A stretch of 33,155 bases of DNA from Candidatus Cloacimonadota bacterium (GTDB lineage: Bacteria; Cloacimonadota; Cloacimonadia; Cloacimonadales; JAFGVF01): contig JAEKNW010000311.1 of NCBI GenBank assembly GCA_016838885.1, positions 1 through 33,155 of the forward strand. The letters are read 5' to 3'. A program made the translations under genes and the position numbers. Under the pieces are notes generated by a model, which worked only from the letters and a program-made list of their open reading frames with translations, had not been told where the DNA came from and made no database searches. Of the stretch, positions 1 through 7,749 are shown one piece after another; position 1 is the first letter of the stretch; every line of letters starts with the position of its first letter.

Positions 1-61
1 CTCTTCATTTGCTCAAGCAAATGTTTCCAAGAGGGGTGGCATCGAAGATGACGGGGTGTTT
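1..61. repeat. Structured intergenic repeat, copy A (cut by window edge)
   Basis: Two successive hairpins sit in a conserved frame. CTCTT (1-5) pairs with AAGAG (29-33) around an inner hairpin whose arms are CATTTGC and GCAAATG (6-12 and 17-23). A second hairpin follows, with arms GCATC (39-43) and GATG (47-50), and then CGGGGTGTTT (52-61). The frame AAGAGGGGTG, hairpin, CGGGGTGTTT recurs at 441-503 with different hairpin sequences. This looks like a dispersed REP-like element. Family and function are unknown, and the left boundary lies outside the window. Confidence 0.55.
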
Positions 62-440
62 AAGTCTTGCTTCGCAAGAATGAAAAGTGAAAAATGAAAA
101 ATGAAATAGTTTTAAAGAAAAGCTTTTACCACAAAGGAACAAAGAACAAAAAAAAAGAAGAGGAAGAGTGAAAATTAAGAGATAGAACACAGATAACACT
201 GATTTAACTGATTATAGCTGATAAAAAGAAGATCTTTAACCACAGAACACTGAGAAGAAAATAATCAAGAAATTAACTCTGTGCCCTCTGTGTCTCAGTG
301 GTGAAATTATAAATATTATACCACACACAGATAAGTTAAGAAAGAAGAAGAAGAAGAGCCTTCACATGAATAAACTCGAATTAAAACGAATAAACACGAA
401 TTATTTTGTGAATGGAAACAGAGATAAAGCCCCTAGTCTT
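62..440. other. Non-coding stretch with degenerate palindromic and direct repeats
   Basis: No convincing gene is seen. A small hairpin TCTTGC-TTC-GCAAGA lies at 65-79, followed by GTGAAAAATGAAAAATG-type direct repetition (87-105). Positions 124-310 contain several related motifs built on ACCACAGA / ACACTGA and their complements, including an inverted pair formed by ACCACAGAACACTGAGAA (239-256) and TCTCAGTGGTGAAA (293-306). A short triplicated word, (A)CGAATTAA / CGAATAAA / CGAATTAT, lies at 376-404. Repeats of this look are common between genes in several bacterial phyla. Here they look like decayed copies. Confidence 0.5.
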
Positions 441-503
441 AAATCCCCTCTTAATCCCAAAGGGATGGTGCAAGAGGGGTGCCTTGTTAAAGGCGGGGTG
501 TTT
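441..503. repeat. Structured intergenic repeat, copy B
   Basis: CCCCTCTT (445-452) pairs with AAGAGGGG (472-479) around an inner palindrome ATCCCAAAGGGAT (454-466). The second hairpin is GCCTT-GTTA-AAGGC (481-494), followed by GGGGTGTTT (495-503). The layout matches copy A at 1-61: the outer frame is conserved and both inner hairpins differ in sequence while still pairing. It lies just beyond the dnaA terminator. Confidence 0.6.
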
Positions 504-518
504 GTACCTAAAATACAT

Positions 519-551
519 AAAACCTCTATTCTCGCCTGAGATAGAGGTTTT
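519..551 (-). terminator. Intrinsic terminator of dnaA (bidirectional form)
   Basis: An 11-bp perfect stem has arms AAAACCTCTAT (519-529) and ATAGAGGTTTT (541-551) with an 11-nt loop. It sits 26 bp past the dnaA stop codon. Read on the minus strand, the stem ends in U-rich sequence; on the plus strand it is followed by TTTTATCTTTT. It can therefore act in both directions, but the only flanking gene that needs it is dnaA. Confidence 0.75.
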
Positions 552-577
552 TTATCTTTTATTCGTGCAAAAAAAAG

Positions 578-1912
578 TTAAGCTTTTAGTTCTTTAATTA
601 AAGACTCTAAATCTACCCTTAAATCATTATCTTTATTGAATTTATTCTCAATCATCCGTTTGGCATGAAGGACAGTTGTATGGTCCTTGCGGTTAAAGTA
701 GAGAGCAATCTCTTTGAGAGAAATATGGGGGATTAATAAACAAATAAGATACATGGCTACTTGACGTGGGAAAGCAATATTTTTAACTCTTGTTTTATCC
801 ATTACTTGCTTTCTAGTGATACTATAGAACTTGCAGACTTTATCAATAATACTGTCCATATTAATATCCTTAGGTTTATCAGTAATCATATCACCTAAAA
901 TATCTAATACCATGCTTTTATTGATATCTAAAGGGTTAACTCTATTATAGGAAGCATAAGCTAAGATTCTGATTAATGACCCTTCGAGAGCACGCACAGA
1001 ACTAGAAATTCCATGAGCAATGTATTCAATAATATCATTTTGCAAGATAATATTCTGATTATCAGCTTTCTTCTTTAAAATAGCAACTCTTGTTTCGAAG
1101 TCAGGGTTCTTAAGATCTGCAAGAAGTCCTGATTCAAATCTGGTTACTAATCTATTTTCCAAATCTGAGATATCCTTTGGTGGTCTGTCACTTGTAAGAA
1201 TAATCTGCTTTTTAGCAGAAAGTAGAGCATTGAAAGTGTGGAAAAACTCTTCTTGAGTCCCCTCTTTCCTAGCTAAGAAGTGGATATCATCTACCAGTAA
1301 GACATCAACATGACGGAACTTCTGTCGGAAAGTAGACATGCTATTACCCCGAATAGATTCAATCATCTGATTGGTAAACTCTTCAGAAGAGATATAATAG
1401 ATATTTTTATTTTTATCTATTTCTAAGAGATAATGACCGACAGCTTGCATCAAATGAGTCTTCCCCATCCCTGATTCACCATAAATAAAGAGGGGGTTAA
1501 AAGTTGAACCTGGAGATTCTGCTACTGCCATTGCAGCAGAATAGGCAAAGTTGTTATTTTTACCTACCACGAATTGTTCAAAGGTGTAATATTCATTAAG
1601 TGGTGGTAAATCATAGTTTTCCCCAAATCCGCTTTTCTTAGTCTTTTGAGTGGGACGCTTCTTGAGGGCTGACTCATCATTAAAGAATCTGATATCAAAC
1701 TTTCTTTGATAGATATTAAAGGCTAATTCAGATATCATATTCGCGTAATTCTTATTAAGAAAATCAGATGCAACTTTTGTTGGGGTCATGACAAATAGAG
1801 TTTCTTCCTCAAACTTCATCAATTTTGTTTCACTAAACCAAGTATTAAAACTTTGTTTAGCCACATGATCTTCTAATTCATCTAAAATATTTTGCCAAAT
1901 GTCTTGATCCAT
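578..1912 (-). CDS. dnaA: Chromosomal replication initiator protein DnaA
   Basis: DnaA binds DnaA boxes at the origin, forms an ATP-dependent filament, opens the AT-rich unwinding element and loads the helicase. The 444-residue product has the usual length and all four domains. Domain I is at about 1-80 (MDQDIWQNILDELE...), followed by a short Lys/Thr-rich linker (84-95). The AAA+ core has Walker A GESGMGKT at 145-152 and Walker B with the Asp pair at 208-209 (VLLVDDIHFL), with the sensor region ILTSDRPP after it. The C-terminal helix-turn-helix carries the box-binding signature RKDHTTVLHA at about 408-417. The start is supported by an AAGG-type ribosome site about 5-8 nt upstream. It reads leftward away from a cluster of DnaA boxes, the classic dnaA-oriC arrangement, which also suggests autoregulation. 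Nothing is missing or disrupted. Confidence 0.97.
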   Translation of the reverse strand: MDQDIWQNILDELEDHVAKQSFNTWFSETKLMKFEEETLFVMTPTKVASDFLNKNYANMISELAFNIYQRKFDIRFFNDESALKKRPTQKTKKSGFGENYDLPPLNEYYTFEQFVVGKNNNFAYSAAMAVAESPGSTFNPLFIYGESGMGKTHLMQAVGHYLLEIDKNKNIYYISSEEFTNQMIESIRGNSMSTFRQKFRHVDVLLVDDIHFLARKEGTQEEFFHTFNALLSAKKQIILTSDRPPKDISDLENRLVTRFESGLLADLKNPDFETRVAILKKKADNQNIILQNDIIEYIAHGISSSVRALEGSLIRILAYASYNRVNPLDINKSMVLDILGDMITDKPKDINMDSIIDKVCKFYSITRKQVMDKTRVKNIAFPRQVAMYLICLLIPHISLKEIALYFNRKDHTTVLHAKRMIENKFNKDNDLRVDLESLIKELKA

Positions 1913-1946
1913 AGCTACCTTTTTGTTAAGAAATTTTATTTATTGT

Positions 1947-2058
1947 TTACCCACAATATGTGGATAACTTATTATTTAATCGCATTTTCCCTCTAAAAGA
2001 ACGTATTTAGACTAGTTTATAAGTGGGATTAATTTAACTTATCCACACCTTATCCACA
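1947..2058. promoter_or_regulatory. DnaA box cluster
   Basis: Three perfect TTATCCACA boxes are present: minus strand at 1959-1967, and plus strand at 2039-2047 and 2050-2058. A fourth, TTACCCACA, lies at 1947-1955 on the plus strand with one mismatch. The first two form a convergent pair with a 3-bp gap, and the last two form a direct tandem with a 2-bp gap. This is the classical high-affinity consensus. The cluster starts 35 bp upstream of the dnaA start codon, so it can serve both origin assembly and repression of dnaA. Confidence 0.88.
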
Positions 2059-2417
2059 AATCTAAATTAATGACAATTCTTCATCTCCAATTAATCATTC
2101 TCAAGAGGTAAGGTTTAAATTATTCGGATGATTTATCTTGTCAAGTATCTAAATTTTAACTTAAAATGTTATGAAAACAGTAACTTCAATTTTATTAATG
2201 GGTTAATCATTAATAAATTATAAATTAGGAGATTATTAATCAATATTTAATTATATGATTAACAGAGGGTTAAGAATCAGTTAATTTATTTTATAAAAAT
2301 CTATTTATCAACTACTATATTTATTATGTTAAAAGAAATATTTTCATTTAAAAAAGATTTTTGCTATGATGAGAGATTTAACCCAAATAATGATAAGAGA
2401 AGCTAGAAAAAATACAC

Positions 2418-2445
2418 TTGCCAAGAATAGCACATAAATTATAAT
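2418..2445 (+). promoter_or_regulatory. Sigma70-type promoter for the M1 peptidase gene
   Basis: A -35 element TTGCCA (2418-2423) and a perfect -10 TATAAT (2440-2445) are separated by 16 bp. Transcription would start near 2452, giving a leader of about 24 nt that contains the AGGAG ribosome site at 2463-2467. Lon starts only 42 bp after this gene with no terminator visible between them, so the promoter may also serve lon. Confidence 0.6.
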
Positions 2446-2475
2446 AAACTTGATAAAGATTTAGGAGTACTTTTT

Positions 2476-5337
2476 ATGAAAAAAATATTAATCATTACAG
2501 CTATTTTACTAAGTTTAGTCAGCATAATGGCTCACCCAAAGGTGGATATTGAGGATCACCCACGCTTTAATCAACCTTCTCGAATTGATTCTTTACATGG
2601 TTTCGATGTTATCAGTTATTTCATTGATATTGAAATAGATGATCAGGAGCAATATATTGAGGCTTCTGTTGAAGCAGTTGTAGTCGCCCAAGAGAATTTA
2701 GAAGTAGTTGAGTATAATCTAGTTGATTTAGAAGTTAGCAGTGTGCTTGTAGATGGCGTAAACACCGACTATACTTACGATAACGGGGTGATTAGTATTC
2801 CAGTAACTGTGGAAAATAATCAACAGTTTACGACAAAAGTATTCTATTCCGGGAATCCGCAATTAAGTACAGATGGCTATAATATAGGGATGATTTTTAG
2901 AACAAACATGGTTTTTACTATTTCTGATCCTTATGCTGCCAGGAACTGGTATCCTTGTTATGATTATCCTTGGGACAAGGCTATAGTAAGTTTTAATGTA
3001 ACCTGTAGAGATGATTGGGTGGCAGCTTGTAACGGCTTACAGGGAGCTAGTATTGATAATGGGGATGGAACAAAAAGTTATGAATGGATAGGCCATAATC
3101 CCATGGCGACATATTTAGCTGTAATTCACATTGCTCCTTATTTATTGATAGAACAGACTTTTACCAAGGAGAATGGTGAAGTTATTCCCATTCAGCATTT
3201 TGTCCAGAGTAATTATTATAATGATTGTTTAGTTGATTTTGCCAGAGTTCCTGAGATGATGCAGGCTTATACCGATGCTTATGGAGAGTATCCTTTTGAG
3301 AAGTATGGTCAAGCTATTGTGAACATGCAGACTTTTGGGGCAATGGAGCATCAAACCATGACTACTTTAGGGGCAAACTATATAAACGGTAATGTTTCAA
3401 ATCCGCAATATGTTGTAGCTCATGAGCTTTCTCATCACTGGTTTGGGAATAGTCTTACCGCTTTTACGTGGAAGGATGTTTGGTTATCAGAAGGTTTTGC
3501 TACATATTCTGAAGGAGTATGGGCTAATTACCTTTTAGGTTATGATGCCATGATAGAATATGTTAATATAAATATTCAAAATTATTATAAGAATTGGCAG
3601 AATTCTGCCGGTCCTCAGACAATCTATGACCCTGCATATCTTGCTTATTTCACTCCGCCCTCTTATGAAAAGGCTGCTTCAGTACTGCACATGTTAAGAT
3701 TAGAGTTAACTGATGAAGTTTTCTGGAATATGATTCAAGCATGGTTTGCTGATAATCTTAATGGAAACGTCATTACAGAAGAGTTTCAAGCCCATTGTGA
3801 AAATATTTCAGGCTTAGATTTAGATCAGTTTTTCCAACAATGGATTTATTCACCCGGCATCCCTTCCTATGAATATGCAGTTTTAAGAAACCCAAATACA
3901 AATCAGATAAAGTTTTATAATAATGTAACTTCTGATAGTGGGGTTGATTTCTATCTCACTATCCCTTTTTATGTTGGAGAAGAATCGGATTCATTACGAA
4001 CCACCTTTACACCCGGTTTTAGCATGACTGACCCCATAGATGTTGACGATATTAATTCACTTATTACTCTTGATCCTGACTCTTGGAATTTAGTTGAGGG
4101 AAGCCAAGAATTAGCAATCACCTTAAGCAGTGTATATGCCGGTGATGGTCAGGCAATTCTAAACTGGACATCATTCGCCAATGAAGCTGATTTTATTGGT
4201 TATAATATCTATATGAAAGAGCTTAGTGCTGAAGAGTGGACTCTAGTAAATCAAGAACCTCTTCTAGCAAACAGCTATTTTGTGGAAAATTTAGAGAATG
4301 GGTTGGAATACCACTTTTATGTTGTTATAGCAGATGCAGATGGCTTTGAATCTTACCCAACAGATAGTTTAGATTTAATTATTACCCCTCAAGCCATAGA
4401 GCCAACTCAGTCCATTCTGATAGTTGATGACAGTGCTGATGGGGTTGGAGCTCTGCTAAGTCCTACAGATGAAGATATTGATAACTTTTATAATATCGAC
4501 ATTTTTGCAGGCTATGAAGTCAGCAATCTTGATTTAAATGAAGAAACTATCACTTTTGATCTTATGTCAGATTATGACCTAGTTATATGGCACAATGATA
4601 CTATTGCTTTAAGTGATTTAGACGATTATGAAGGATTATTAGGTAATTATCTGCTTTCCGGAGGTAAATTAGTGCTTTCAGGCTGGAAGACAGTTGCAGA
4701 ACTATCACCTAATTTTCTGTCAACTTTCATGGGAATTGATTCTTTTCAAGTTATAAACACTCCCACGCTGAACACTGCTATTAGTAGCATTCCCACCTTA
4801 CCGAATTTAGAGATAAACCCTAGTTTGTTGCCTGAGATCTGGAATGGAAACCTCTCTATGGTTACAACTTTTTCAGCTGAAGAGGAAAATACTCTATATA
4901 CTATGGATCAACCCTCTGCAGTAGTAGCAGTTAGGTCTTCTTCCCAGCATAACTGGGAGACCTACTTTTTCGGTTTCCCACTCTACTACTTCCAGCCGGA
5001 ACAGGTAAAATCGATGATTCTGTCCATTCTAAACAATACAAATCCTCCTGTAGAAAATGAAAATGATGTTAGCTTAGCCCAATCTAAATTGACTCTGTAT
5101 CCAAATCCCACCAGCAATACCTTATATATTAAATCAGATTCCAAGACTGATGAAAGCTTGAATATTTATCTATACAATTTACGAGGCCAGAAAGTTGGTT
5201 CTTATAATAACATGAAGATAAAAAATGGCAATTTACAGTTAGATTTGACAGAAATAAAATTAGCAAATGGTCTGTATTTCGTTAAAATTTATAATAACAA
5301 AAGAAACGAATTAAGAAAACTACTAATTTTGAAATAG
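2476..5337 (+). CDS. Secreted M1-family zinc metallopeptidase with T9SS sorting domain
   Basis: A predicted secreted gluzincin aminopeptidase of 953 residues. The signal peptide is MKKILIITAILLSLVSIMA. The N-terminal beta domain precedes a substrate-binding motif GAMEH at 288-292, a variant of the usual GxMEN. The zinc site is HELSH (316-320) with Glu339 as third ligand, and Tyr397 (SYEKAASVL) is the likely transition-state tyrosine. After the catalytic part come a fibronectin-III-like module (about 549-640), a Rossmann-like module beginning ILIVDDSADG (about 647-860) of a kind seen in large extracellular proteins, and a type A T9SS C-terminal domain starting LYPNPTSNTLYIKSD (about 873-953). 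It is therefore probably exported through the outer membrane and anchored or released after domain cleavage. The family assignment is firm; the substrate is unknown. AGGAG lies 8 nt before the ATG. Confidence 0.9.
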   Translation: MKKILIITAILLSLVSIMAHPKVDIEDHPRFNQPSRIDSLHGFDVISYFIDIEIDDQEQYIEASVEAVVVAQENLEVVEYNLVDLEVSSVLVDGVNTDYTYDNGVISIPVTVENNQQFTTKVFYSGNPQLSTDGYNIGMIFRTNMVFTISDPYAARNWYPCYDYPWDKAIVSFNVTCRDDWVAACNGLQGASIDNGDGTKSYEWIGHNPMATYLAVIHIAPYLLIEQTFTKENGEVIPIQHFVQSNYYNDCLVDFARVPEMMQAYTDAYGEYPFEKYGQAIVNMQTFGAMEHQTMTTLGANYINGNVSNPQYVVAHELSHHWFGNSLTAFTWKDVWLSEGFATYSEGVWANYLLGYDAMIEYVNINIQNYYKNWQNSAGPQTIYDPAYLAYFTPPSYEKAASVLHMLRLELTDEVFWNMIQAWFADNLNGNVITEEFQAHCENISGLDLDQFFQQWIYSPGIPSYEYAVLRNPNTNQIKFYNNVTSDSGVDFYLTIPFYVGEESDSLRTTFTPGFSMTDPIDVDDINSLITLDPDSWNLVEGSQELAITLSSVYAGDGQAILNWTSFANEADFIGYNIYMKELSAEEWTLVNQEPLLANSYFVENLENGLEYHFYVVIADADGFESYPTDSLDLIITPQAIEPTQSILIVDDSADGVGALLSPTDEDIDNFYNIDIFAGYEVSNLDLNEETITFDLMSDYDLVIWHNDTIALSDLDDYEGLLGNYLLSGGKLVLSGWKTVAELSPNFLSTFMGIDSFQVINTPTLNTAISSIPTLPNLEINPSLLPEIWNGNLSMVTTFSAEEENTLYTMDQPSAVVAVRSSSQHNWETYFFGFPLYYFQPEQVKSMILSILNNTNPPVENENDVSLAQSKLTLYPNPTSNTLYIKSDSKTDESLNIYLYNLRGQKVGSYNNMKIKNGNLQLDLTEIKLANGLYFVKIYNNKRNELRKLLILK

Positions 5338-5379
5338 ATTAAAAAGAATGATTCAAATTTAGCTTAAAGGGGATTATCT

Positions 5380-7695
5380 ATGCATGATGAAAAGAAGATT
5401 CCGCGGACTTTACCTGTCTTGGTAAATCCTTCTTTGGTATTATTTCCTTTTATGATAATGCCATTAATTGTTGCTGATCCGGAAAAAATAGCTGTTGTAG
5501 ATTTCGCTTTAACTCACGATAAATCTTTAGGACTTTTTCTTCAGAAGGAGAACCAGGAGAGCGAAGAAGTTGAGGTTTATGAATATGGGACAGCCGCATC
5601 TATAATTAAGATGGTACGTAATAAAGATGGCTCACTTTCTATTTTACTGCAAGGAAACTCACGAGTCAGGATTGAAAGAATAATCCAACATGAGCCAATT
5701 CTCATGGTAGAAGTTGAATCTTTAAGTGAAAGAACAGATGATACACCTAAGATTCAAGCTTTAAGAAAAATAGCTTTAGAGTTGTTAGAGACAGTTGCTA
5801 ACGAGAGTAATCTTCCGGGTAAGGAGTTTCTTCCTTCGATTAAACAGATTCCTCAAACAAGCAGAGTAGCAGATTTAATAGCTGAGAATACAGATATTAG
5901 AATTTTAGAAAAACAAGATATTCTTTCCACTTTAGATTTAGTTTTTCGTTTAGAGAAGTTAAACAAATATTTAGCTGATTTAATCAAACAGCTTCAGCTG
6001 GAAAATAGAATAAGAAGCAATGTTGAATTAGAAATGTCAGAAGATCAGCGCAAGTATTATCTTCGTGAACAACTAATGGCTATCAGAAAAGAGTTAGGCG
6101 AGAGTGACGAAGTAGAGCAAGAGATAGAAAGCTGGGAAGAAAAGATTAAAAAAGCTAATTTACCGGTCCATGTTTTAGAGGCTGCAGAGGACGAGTTGTC
6201 TAAGATGAAAACAATGCAACCTGCTTCCAGTGAATATAGTGTTATCAGAAACTACTTAGAGTGGATTGTGAATATTCCTTGGAGCAAAAAAACCAAAGAT
6301 AATTATAATTTAGATAAAATAGACAAGATTCTCACCAAGGACCACTATGGTTTAGAGAAGGCAAAAGAGAGGATTATTGAGTTTATTGCTGTTAAAAAAC
6401 TTAGGCAAGAAGTAAAGGGACCCATCCTCTGTTTTGTAGGACCTCCAGGAGTTGGTAAGACTTCCATAGGAAGGTCTGTCGCCCGTGCTTTAAACAGAAA
6501 CTTCATCCGTATGTCCTTAGGTGGTGTCCATGATGAAGCAGAGATACGCGGTCATCGCAGAACCTATATAGGAGCTATGCCGGGTAAGATTATTACTGAA
6601 TTAAAACGCGCAGGCTCTTCAAATCCAATCTTCATGCTAGACGAAATTGATAAGTTGGGACGTGATTTTAGAGGAGACCCGGCCTCTGCCCTCTTGGAAG
6701 TTCTTGATCCTGAACAAAATTTCTCCTTTGTTGATCACTATATAAATCTTCCTTATGACTTAACAGACGTCATGTTTATCACCACAGCAAATTCTCTTAG
6801 TACAATACCTCAACCTTTGTTGGATAGAATGGAGATTATCGAGTTTTCGAGTTATGTGGAAGAGGAAAAAATTGAGATTGCCAGAAGATACTTGATTCCT
6901 AGAGAGATTGAAAACAACGGAATTAAGAAAACGCATGTAACTATGAGCAAGTCTGCTTTACAAGAGATTATCAGATACTATGTTAAAGAGGCGGGGGTTC
7001 GTTCATTACAAAGGACAATAGGCACAGTCATGCGTAAAATTGCTCGTAAAGTAGCAGAGGGTGATGAGACCTTAATTAAAGTAACAGACAAAAATATAAA
7101 AGATTATCTTGGCTTTAGAAAATTCTCTGCTGAAATGAAGAATAGAAAACCCGAAGTCGGTATTACTACAGGTTTAGCTTGGACCAGCTTTGGGGGTGAG
7201 ATTCTCTTCTGTGAAGCTATAAAGATGCCTGGTAAAGGAGCAATTAAGCTGACCGGACAGCTAGGTAAAGTCATGCAGGAATCAGCTCAAATCGCTCTCA
7301 GCTATCTCCAGTCTAATCATAAAAAATATAACATAGCTCCTGAAACATTTACAGACAACTCTCTGCACATTCATTTCCCTGCCGGAGCCATTCCTAAAGA
7401 TGGACCTTCTGCAGGTGTAACATTGACAACTACCATAGCATCCCTCTTAATGAACAAGAAAGTTAAACATGATATTGCTATGACAGGTGAGATAACCCTT
7501 TTAGGCAAGGTTTTACCGATTGGGGGATTGAGAGAGAAGATTTTAGCAGCAAAGAGAGCCGGGATTCATCAGGTTTTAGTACCTTTTGAAAACCAGGATA
7601 GTATAGAAGAATTGCCAGACTATATAAAAGCTGGTATGACTATTGAGTTTGCTAAAAATGTTGATGAAATTCTACAAAAAGTGCTTATTGATTAA
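5380..7695 (+). CDS. lon: ATP-dependent protease Lon
   Basis: A cytosolic AAA+ serine protease that unfolds and degrades misfolded and regulatory proteins. At 771 residues it has normal LonA length. It has an N-terminal substrate-binding domain (about 8-200, LPVLVNPSLVLFPF...), a helical region (about 200-330), and an ATPase with Walker A GPPGVGKT at 354-361 and Walker B FMLDEI at 418-423. The proteolytic domain carries the Ser-Lys dyad: Ser677 in DGPSAGV and Lys720 in GGLREK, the same 43-residue spacing as in E. coli Lon. The ribosome site AAGGGGA (5367-5373) lies 6 nt before the ATG. It follows the peptidase gene by 42 bp and may be cotranscribed. No heat-shock element is recognisable. The gene is intact. 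Confidence 0.97.
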   Translation: MHDEKKIPRTLPVLVNPSLVLFPFMIMPLIVADPEKIAVVDFALTHDKSLGLFLQKENQESEEVEVYEYGTAASIIKMVRNKDGSLSILLQGNSRVRIERIIQHEPILMVEVESLSERTDDTPKIQALRKIALELLETVANESNLPGKEFLPSIKQIPQTSRVADLIAENTDIRILEKQDILSTLDLVFRLEKLNKYLADLIKQLQLENRIRSNVELEMSEDQRKYYLREQLMAIRKELGESDEVEQEIESWEEKIKKANLPVHVLEAAEDELSKMKTMQPASSEYSVIRNYLEWIVNIPWSKKTKDNYNLDKIDKILTKDHYGLEKAKERIIEFIAVKKLRQEVKGPILCFVGPPGVGKTSIGRSVARALNRNFIRMSLGGVHDEAEIRGHRRTYIGAMPGKIITELKRAGSSNPIFMLDEIDKLGRDFRGDPASALLEVLDPEQNFSFVDHYINLPYDLTDVMFITTANSLSTIPQPLLDRMEIIEFSSYVEEEKIEIARRYLIPREIENNGIKKTHVTMSKSALQEIIRYYVKEAGVRSLQRTIGTVMRKIARKVAEGDETLIKVTDKNIKDYLGFRKFSAEMKNRKPEVGITTGLAWTSFGGEILFCEAIKMPGKGAIKLTGQLGKVMQESAQIALSYLQSNHKKYNIAPETFTDNSLHIHFPAGAIPKDGPSAGVTLTTTIASLLMNKKVKHDIAMTGEITLLGKVLPIGGLREKILAAKRAGIHQVLVPFENQDSIEELPDYIKAGMTIEFAKNVDEILQKVLID

Positions 7696-7699
7696 GCAT

Positions 7700-7726
7700 T
7701 TGTAATATAAATTATTGTATTATAAT
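7700..7726 (+). promoter_or_regulatory. Possible promoter for the deacetylase-nrdJ pair
   Basis: A perfect TATAAT (7721-7726) is preceded by TTGTAA (7700-7705) with a 15-bp spacer, which is slightly short. It lies in the 54-bp gap after lon and 23 bp before the next start codon. The region is very AT-rich, so chance is a real alternative. Confidence 0.35.
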
Positions 7727-7749
7727 AAGAACTTAAATTTAAGGAAAAA

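Larger units (their letters stand above)
1913..2475. other. Candidate chromosomal origin of replication (oriC)
   Basis: This 563-bp gene-free interval lies between divergent dnaA and the M1 peptidase gene. The dnaA-proximal half holds DnaA boxes (1947-2058). The distal part is extremely AT-rich: about 16 percent G+C by hand count over 2161-2340, a plausible unwinding element. The heptamer TTAATCA or its complement occurs at 2091, 2203, 2236 and 2256, and a 9-bp inverted repeat GTTAATCAT/ATGATTAAC lies at 2202-2210 and 2255-2263. A TTGACA on the minus strand (2139-2144) could be part of a dnaA promoter, but no good -10 accompanies it. Origin function is inferred from composition and gene context. 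Confidence 0.8.

Noticed and set aside
5-199. 64-residue minus-strand frame rich in Phe and Leu
   Set aside because: Low-complexity translation of A-rich repeat DNA (GAAAAATGAAAA and similar); no ribosome site.
412-597. 61-residue plus-strand frame
   Set aside because: It runs through the structured repeat and the dnaA terminator and overlaps the end of dnaA; no ribosome site or family resemblance.
2139-2144. Minus-strand TTGACA as a dnaA promoter
   Set aside because: No -10 hexamer with more than about three matches lies 16-18 bp downstream, so the promoter of dnaA is left unassigned.
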